A stretch of 64,000 bases of DNA from Bacillus thermotolerans (GTDB lineage: Bacteria > Bacillota > Bacilli > Bacillales > Domibacillaceae), in NCBI RefSeq assembly GCF_000812025.2, contig NZ_JWJE02000002.1:121307-185306 (forward strand). Reading direction: 5' to 3'. Shown here in pieces: positions 58,960 to 64,000 of this stretch. Positions within the stretch are counted from its first letter, which is position 1. The number at the start of each line of letters is the position of its first letter. The position numbers and the translations under genes were made by a program. The notes beneath the pieces were generated by a model that was given only the letters and a program-made list of their open reading frames with translations, made no database searches and was not told where the DNA came from.

Positions 58960-59732
58960 TGAACATCACCCTCAAACAGTGCAAACAGCTGCTTACGCAG
59001 TTCTTCTAACTGGCTGTCTAGACTGATGTCGATCCTGCCATGGCTTGTTTCAATAAAGCAGCCGTTCTCACTTAGCTTTTCATTTGGATAGATATAACAA
59101 AGGATCTCAAGCGGAAACATGGCTTCTAGTTCCTCTTTTTGGTCAAGTACAAACGGGTAGCGGCCAGGATGAACATGAATTTGAATCTCCTGCTGGTCAG
59201 GCATTTCCTTTAATGCCTGCTGAATCATCGACAAAAAGGCTGACTTATCATCTGATAATTGCTGGCCAATAATTTTCTCTGCTGACTTAATAGCGATAGC
59301 CAAAATGGTTTTTTCCGCCTTCTGAACATTTCTTTCGTACTCTTGTTTAGAAGAGTCCACCGTTTCTTTCGCCACCGTGATTAAACCTTCATATTCTTTG
59401 TATCCTTCCCGTCTTCCCTGCTCTTGTCCAGCAAGAAAGCCTTCGTCGTAGGCCTGTCTGCTAAGAAGCTGTTTCTCTTCCTCCCAAGCTTGCTTTTGCT
59501 GCTGAATCTCCTCTTCAGCCTGGCGAAGCGCTTGTTTGGCCTGCTCTTCCATTAAACGGGCGCTTACTTCAATTTCCTCAAGCATTTTTGCTTTCTCATC
59601 TTCAAAATAAGCGGCATAAAGGTCTGCTTCCTGCTCAGCAGGCGACACCTGGGAAGGAAGAGGCTTTAGTTGAATAACTTTGCTCCCCTCCCGCTTGCTA
59701 GCTGTGCGGTGAGATTTAATGATTTTAGACAA
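58956..59732 (-). CDS. fliH: Flagellar export ATPase regulator FliH
   Basis: A 258-residue protein with a long helical coiled-coil middle (rich in Glu, Gln, Lys) and a C-terminal domain similar to the F1 delta/V-ATPase E stalk. Start placed at TTG 59732 (SKIIKSHRTAS) with GAGGAG nine bases upstream; ATG 59741 abuts that site. The start lies inside the end of fliG. Confidence 0.9.
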   Translation of the reverse strand: MSKIIKSHRTASKREGSKVIQLKPLPSQVSPAEQEADLYAAYFEDEKAKMLEEIEVSARLMEEQAKQALRQAEEEIQQQKQAWEEEKQLLSRQAYDEGFLAGQEQGRREGYKEYEGLITVAKETVDSSKQEYERNVQKAEKTILAIAIKSAEKIIGQQLSDDKSAFLSMIQQALKEMPDQQEIQIHVHPGRYPFVLDQKEELEAMFPLEILCYIYPNEKLSENGCFIETSHGRIDISLDSQLEELRKQLFALFEGDVH

Positions 59733-60738
59733 TAATGTCATCTCCTCCGCCGCGGGCAATGATGATCTCTCCTGTTTCCTCAAGGCGGCGAATTGTCGAA
59801 ACGATACGCGACTGTGCTTCTTCTACTTCACGCAAACGGACAGGTCCTGTGAATTCCATCTCTTCCTTAAAGGTTTCTACCATTCGGGAAGACATATTTC
59901 GAAACACAATCTCTTTCACTTCCTCACTGGAAGCCTTCAATGCCAAGATCAAGTCTTCATTCTCGCACTCGCGAATAACACGCTGAATGGAGCGGTTATC
60001 GAGTGTAACAATATCCTCAAATACAAACATTCGCTTTTTAATCTCTTCAGCCAGTTCAGGGTCCTGGAATTCCAGCGCATCGAGAATGGTTTTTTCGGTT
60101 GCACGGTCCACTCCATTCAGCACTTCAACCACAGACTCAATTCCGCCTGTTTGTGTATAATCCTGTGTTACTGTTGCACTTAGCTTCCGCTCTAATATCG
60201 CTTCAATTTCACTAATAATTTCCGGTGAAGTGCTGGACATTGTCGCAATCCGACGTGCAATGTCCGCTTGTTTATCCTGCGGCAGCTCTGAGAGTATTTG
60301 CCCCGCCTGCTGTGGTTCTAGGTAAGAAAGGACGAGCGCGATCGTTTGCGGATGCTCATTTTGGATAAAGTTCAGCACTTGGCTTGCATCCGCCCGGCGC
60401 ACAAAGTCAAATGGCTTGACCTGCAAGGAAGAGGTCAGCCGATTAATAATATTTTGAGCCTGGTCTTGTCCAAGCGCCTTTTCAAGAACGGCTTTCGCAT
60501 AGCCAATTCCGCCCTGTGTAATGTAATCCTGTGCTAAGGCTACATGATAAAACTCATCAAATATCTCTTTCTTTATATCTGTATTGACCTTCTTCACCGC
60601 GGAAATTTCGAGAGTCAGCTGTTCAATTTCTTCCTCTGATAGGTGTTTATATACAGAAGCTGAGGCATCAGGGCCAAGAGAAATAAGAAGAATAGCAGCC
60701 TTTTGTTTTCCAGTTAGTTTCTTTTCTCTAACAGGCAT
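59725..60738 (-). CDS. fliG: Flagellar motor switch protein FliG
   Basis: A 337-residue switch protein linking the MS ring to the stator. N-terminal KLTGKQKAAILLISLG, the middle EHPQTIALVLSYL and the C-terminal torque helix with IRECENEDLILALK are clear. Confidence 0.96.
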   Translation of the reverse strand: MPVREKKLTGKQKAAILLISLGPDASASVYKHLSEEEIEQLTLEISAVKKVNTDIKKEIFDEFYHVALAQDYITQGGIGYAKAVLEKALGQDQAQNIINRLTSSLQVKPFDFVRRADASQVLNFIQNEHPQTIALVLSYLEPQQAGQILSELPQDKQADIARRIATMSSTSPEIISEIEAILERKLSATVTQDYTQTGGIESVVEVLNGVDRATEKTILDALEFQDPELAEEIKKRMFVFEDIVTLDNRSIQRVIRECENEDLILALKASSEEVKEIVFRNMSSRMVETFKEEMEFTGPVRLREVEEAQSRIVSTIRRLEETGEIIIARGGGDDIIV

Positions 60739-60789
60739 AGTGAAGTCCTCCCTACTTGTATTAATGAATCATTTATGAAGCTTTGCCAA

Positions 60790-62382
60790 TTAATCTTCGG
60801 ATAACCAGGAACGGACCAGCTTAGCGAATTCATCTGGCTTCTCTTTCGCCATTTTTTCCAGCTGCTTTCTGCGAACTGCTTCTTCAGTTTCCACTTCCTT
60901 CATATCCATCTCAGATAACTGATCTTGTACAAGGAAATCCTCTTCATATTCTTCCTCACCCTCCTGGCGTCTCGCACGCAGGATAAAGAAAACGAGTACT
61001 CCGATAATAAGAAGTAAGATAGCACCAAGCACATATACCCACCAAGGAATGGAAGGTTCGCTGTCTGTGTCGAAATCAACCTTCCCATTAAACGGCTGCA
61101 CCGATACGGCAACCTTTTCCTCTATTTGCTGATCTGTCAGCTCTTCTCCAGCTCCTTCATCAATGGAAGTACGGACGATCGTGCCAAGCATCTGCTGAAT
61201 ATCAGCTACTCTTTCAGCTGGCAGGGAATCTGGATCATTTGCTGTTGGCGGTTCCACCATAACTTGGATGCCTAAGTCTCTGATTTTATATGGGCTTTCC
61301 GTAATTTCTTTTCTGATTCGGTTCACTTCACTATTGATCGTCTCTTCTGAACGTTCGTAATCTCCTGTACCGCCGGCTCCTTCCATATAAGTGGAGCCTT
61401 GTGCATCTGCTGGATCTTCTGCTTGCGGCGTACCGCCCGCCGCTGCTCCGTCTCCCGTGAAGGCTTCCGTGATTCTTTGGGCACTAATTTGAATGCCCTC
61501 CATATTCTCCTCATCAACAGGTTCAACAAGATTTTCTTCTCTCGTTTCCTGGGTAAAATCAATATCGGCTGTAACAGAAGCAACTACTTTATCCTGTCCC
61601 ATTAAAGTACCGAGCATATTCTGGACTTGCCGCTGAATATCCCGTTCAATCTGCTTCTTCACTTCCATTTGCTGCATCATATTGCCGCCGGCCATCATGC
61701 TTCCAGCCATCTGCTTGTCATAATACTCAAAGTATTGATTCATGATGACAATATTCTCAGCGGGCAAATTGGGGACACTTTTTGAAACGAGATGGTAAAG
61801 CGCTTGAATTTGATTTTCATTAAATTGATAGCCAGGCTCTGTTTCAAGAACGATGGAGGCAGAAGCCTGCTCACCGCCTTCTCGAATGAAGACCTCTTGC
61901 TCCGGCAAGTTAATCATGACCTTAGCGTCCTTTACACCGTCAACGCCTGTGATCAATTGAGCCAGCTCCGTTTGCATCGCATCCAGCTTTAATACATTAA
62001 ACTCATTGTCAGTCATACCGAAACCGGCATTCTCACTAAAAAAGCTGTAATCAATATTTCCTGACTTTGGTAAACCCTCTCCTGCCAAATCTACCTTTAG
62101 GGAATCTACCATTTCAGCAGGCACTAATATGCCCGTACCGCCATCTGTAAGCTCATAGGTTACTCCCCGCCCATCAAGATTCTCTTTAATAGCTCCTGCT
62201 TCAGCAGGGGAAAGTCCGCTGTACAGCGGCACCATTTCTTCCCTTGTCATGATCAGCATCAGGGCAGCAAGAGCAAAGACAAAAAATAAAAAAGCGCCTA
62301 TCCCTATCGCTTTTTGTTTTTTCGTCCGGCTCTTCCAGTATTCTTTTATTTGTGTTAATTGTCGACCTATTGTTTCGTTCAT
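60790..62382 (-). CDS. fliF: Flagellar MS-ring protein FliF
   Basis: A 530-residue protein with membrane segments near residues 25-45 and 435-460 and a periplasmic-side ring-building region between; GGTGILVPAEMV and INLPEQEVF are typical. The C-terminal tail binds FliG. Confidence 0.96.
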   Translation of the reverse strand: MNETIGRQLTQIKEYWKSRTKKQKAIGIGAFLFFVFALAALMLIMTREEMVPLYSGLSPAEAGAIKENLDGRGVTYELTDGGTGILVPAEMVDSLKVDLAGEGLPKSGNIDYSFFSENAGFGMTDNEFNVLKLDAMQTELAQLITGVDGVKDAKVMINLPEQEVFIREGGEQASASIVLETEPGYQFNENQIQALYHLVSKSVPNLPAENIVIMNQYFEYYDKQMAGSMMAGGNMMQQMEVKKQIERDIQRQVQNMLGTLMGQDKVVASVTADIDFTQETREENLVEPVDEENMEGIQISAQRITEAFTGDGAAAGGTPQAEDPADAQGSTYMEGAGGTGDYERSEETINSEVNRIRKEITESPYKIRDLGIQVMVEPPTANDPDSLPAERVADIQQMLGTIVRTSIDEGAGEELTDQQIEEKVAVSVQPFNGKVDFDTDSEPSIPWWVYVLGAILLLIIGVLVFFILRARRQEGEEEYEEDFLVQDQLSEMDMKEVETEEAVRRKQLEKMAKEKPDEFAKLVRSWLSED

Positions 62383-62449
62383 TACAATCCCCCGTTAATT
62401 TGCTAAAAAATTCTAAAGGGTGCTTGCCTCTTTCCTCCTGCTGCTTAAA

Positions 62450-62758
62450 TTACATCTGCATCCTCATAATTTCCTGATAAGCCTCTATCGCTTTATTGCG
62501 CACTTCCATTGTCAGCTGTAAAGTGACACTTGATTTCTGGCTGGCAATCAGCACTTGGTGAAGATCTACATTTTCACCACGAATCATCTTGCCTGTTAAA
62601 CTAGCTGATTCACCTTCCGCCTTACTTACCTGATCTATAGACTGCTTTAGGAAGTCGGCAAAGTTTTGCTGAGCTTCGTCTGGAGTAGCTGTCTGCTTTG
62701 TTCCTATGCTTTCAGTTTTAACAAATGGGGAAGTGCCCTGAATTGATTCAATAGCCAT
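62450..62758 (-). CDS. fliE: Flagellar hook-basal body protein FliE
   Basis: A 102-residue rod-junction protein. FADFLKQSIDQVSKAE and the C-terminal VTLQLTMEVRNKAIEAYQEIMRM-type segment are the family signatures. Confidence 0.94.
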   Translation of the reverse strand: MAIESIQGTSPFVKTESIGTKQTATPDEAQQNFADFLKQSIDQVSKAEGESASLTGKMIRGENVDLHQVLIASQKSSVTLQLTMEVRNKAIEAYQEIMRMQM

Positions 62759-62771
62759 TCACTTACTCTCC

Positions 62772-63230
62772 TTACTTTCCAATTTCTAAAGCTTTCATCA
62801 TCATGGATTTCGAAGCATTAAAGACCGTTACGTTTGCTTCATACGAGCGGGTAGCTGACATTAAATCCACCATCTCTTTCAATGGATCTACATTTGGCAT
62901 TTGTACATATCCTTCCTCGTTCGCATCGGGGTGAGAGGGGTCATAGATTTGTTTGAGCGGGGCAGTTTTGTCTTCTACTATCTTCGCTACTCTTACTCCA
63001 TTCCCAGTCTTGCCGTTCTGGTTACTTACAGCTTGTTGAAAGAGAGCTGAAAACTCATTTTGTTTTGGTTCCAATACAACAGACTTTCTTCGATAAGGCT
63101 CCCACTCTCCGTTCACTTGACGCGCGCGAGTTGTTTCCATGTTTGCCATGTTGGAAGAAATAACATCCATACGCAGCCGCTGGGCTGTCAGTGCAGAAGA
63201 AGTAGTGTTCATACTATGAAATATGGTCAT
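62772..63230 (-). CDS. flgC: Flagellar proximal rod protein FlgC
   Basis: A 152-residue rod protein with the D0 motifs LTAQRLRMDVISSNMANMETT and SATRSYEANVTVFNASKSM. GGAGGAAG upstream; one base after flgB. Confidence 0.95.
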   Translation of the reverse strand: MTIFHSMNTTSSALTAQRLRMDVISSNMANMETTRARQVNGEWEPYRRKSVVLEPKQNEFSALFQQAVSNQNGKTGNGVRVAKIVEDKTAPLKQIYDPSHPDANEEGYVQMPNVDPLKEMVDLMSATRSYEANVTVFNASKSMMMKALEIGK

Positions 63231-63231
63231 A

Positions 63232-63621
63232 TTATCTTCCTCCTTTGATCACACTTGTCAATGTATTAAACTTTCCGCTCATTCGATCAACTAATGCGTT
63301 GTAGTAAATTTGATTCGTTGCAAGATCAGACATTTCCTTATCTATATCGACACTGTTTCCGTTTTGATTAAAAGAAACGTTTCGGCTCATCACTGCCGGC
63401 GAGCTGTTCTCGCTCTTAAATACAAGGTGGCGTTCGTTCGTCCGGTACGCTGATAGTCCACCAGCTTGAGCCTCTTCAAAAGCCCTCTTAAAGCTTACTT
63501 CCTTAGCTTTATAATTAGGGGTATCAGCATTGGCAATATTATTCGAAATCGTTTTTTGTTTTAATGTTGAATAGTTCAGCGCCTGCTCAATCTCTTTAAA
63601 GGAGCCTGTGAAAATATTCAT
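63232..63621 (-). CDS. flgB: Flagellar proximal rod protein FlgB
   Basis: A 129-residue rod protein, first gene of the fla/che operon. LNYSTLKQKTISNNIANADTP and the C-terminal NQIYYNALVDRMSGKF are typical. The ATG is preceded by TGGAGTGA. The gene upstream would be codY, outside this window. Confidence 0.95.
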   Translation of the reverse strand: MNIFTGSFKEIEQALNYSTLKQKTISNNIANADTPNYKAKEVSFKRAFEEAQAGGLSAYRTNERHLVFKSENSSPAVMSRNVSFNQNGNSVDIDKEMSDLATNQIYYNALVDRMSGKFNTLTSVIKGGR

Positions 63622-63752
63622 TGATTGTTCACTCCATAAGAAAGTTTTAGTCGTTTATCCATAAAACTAAGAAATAAGTTTTATACAATTACCGATTTAT
63701 ATTAATAAAATCCAACATTGGAACTATTAGACATTTCCTGATGCTATTTGAC

Positions 63753-63762
63753 ACTATACCAT
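63753..63762 (-). promoter_or_regulatory. Probable extended -10 promoter of the fla/che operon
   Basis: The minus strand reads TATG-G-TATAGT (TATAGT at 63753-63758), an extended -10 with the TRTGn element. There is no good -35, but A/T tracts lie upstream. No sigma-D-like site was found in front of flgB, although B. subtilis has one. Confidence 0.55.
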
Positions 63763-63936
63763 ATGCTCTCAAAAAAATGATAAAAAAATTTTATTTTTAA
63801 CAAAAAACCTTAATTTCATTGATAAAACTGTCAAAAAAATTTAAAAAACTCCACAAAACGCCCTATTACGACAATCATATTCCAAATATTTCATATAAAG
63901 CAAAAAAACGGTTCTAAATCAAATGTTGGGGTTTTA

Positions 63937-63961
63937 GGCTACCGCGCTACGCTTGGTGGCC
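63937..63961. repeat. GC-rich hairpin of unknown role
   Basis: GGCTACC and GGTGGCC arms (one G-T pair) with inner GCG/CGC, in otherwise very AT-rich DNA. No T-run follows on either strand, so it is not a terminator. Confidence 0.6.
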
Positions 63962-63966
63962 TCTAT

Positions 63967-64000
63967 AAAAAATGATGGATGGTACCATTCATCATTTTTT
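63967..64000. terminator. Bidirectional terminator, probably of codY
   Basis: AATGATGGATG pairs with CATTCATCATT (one G-T pair) around a four-base loop; A-run on the left and T-run on the right serve both strands. It sits at the window edge. Confidence 0.8.

Larger units (their letters stand above)
63622..64000 (-). other. Non-coding region upstream of flgB
   Basis: From the right edge: a bidirectional terminator (63967-64000), a hairpin (63937-63961), about 170 AT-rich bases with long A/T tracts, the fla/che promoter region (63753-63762) and an untranslated leader of about 125 bases. No ORF was found. Confidence 0.8.

Noticed and set aside
63925..63965. Cyclic di-GMP riboswitch before flgB
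   Set aside because: GGTAGC-like bases looked suggestive, but the conserved GEMM core sequence and two-helix layout are absent.

Overview
The window is a 64 kb stretch of the core chromosome of a flagellated, endospore-forming member of the Bacillaceae. All genes supported here lie on the minus strand, so transcription runs from the right edge to the left edge. The gene order is that of the Bacillus subtilis fla/che - rpsB - polC - infB - pnp - dapA - spoIIIE segment, almost gene for gene. The proteins resemble but are not identical to the B. subtilis ones as recalled, which suggests another genus or a distant species of Bacillaceae. Spore-specific genes (spoIIIE, dpaA/dpaB behind a sigma-K-like promoter) support a spore former. 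No tRNA, rRNA, CRISPR array, transposase, phage gene or integrase was seen.

From right to left: (1) 63622-64000 is a non-coding block with a bidirectional terminator, an unexplained hairpin and the probable fla/che promoter. (2) 63621-36467 is the fla/che operon: rod and basal body (flgB, flgC, fliE, fliF), switch and export ATPase (fliG, fliH, fliI, fliJ), a MotE-like gene, hook genes (fliK, flgD, flgE), swrD, fliL, fliM, fliY, cheY, the export gate (fliO, fliP, fliQ, fliR, flhB, flhA), flhF, flhG, chemotaxis (cheB, cheA, cheW, cheC, cheD), sigD and swrB. (3) 36318-33172 is rpsB-tsf-pyrH-frr. (4) 32810-27030 holds uppS-cdsA-dxr-rasP-proS, joining cell-wall lipid carrier, phospholipid and isoprenoid synthesis to a site-2 protease and prolyl-tRNA synthetase. 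(5) polC stands alone with its own weak promoter. (6) 22460-14977 is the rimP-nusA-rnpM-ylxQ-infB-ylxP-rbfA-truB-ribF-rpsO cluster for ribosome maturation and translation initiation. (7) pnp, an inserted ohr gene, ylxY and mlpA follow. (8) dpaA-dpaB, asd-dapG-dapA make dipicolinate and the diaminopimelate/lysine precursors. (9) rnjB, tepA, ylzJ and the 5' two-thirds of spoIIIE close the window.

The most notable departures from the expected pattern are two lesions in RNA and translation genes. pnp carries an in-frame amber codon at codon 169. infB has lost its usual first codons and has a one-base frameshift, so only a shorter IF2 starting at a TTG can be made. Both need a check against reads before a biological reading. 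Other unusual points are regulatory: sigD is preceded by an intrinsic terminator and a fresh sigma-A-like promoter; a sigma-D-like promoter lies before flgE; a perfect hairpin sits between the Shine-Dalgarno sequence and the TTG start of swrD; and mutually exclusive hairpins with a six-codon ORF lie between rimP and nusA. I found no convincing undescribed multi-gene system; this is a conserved housekeeping region.
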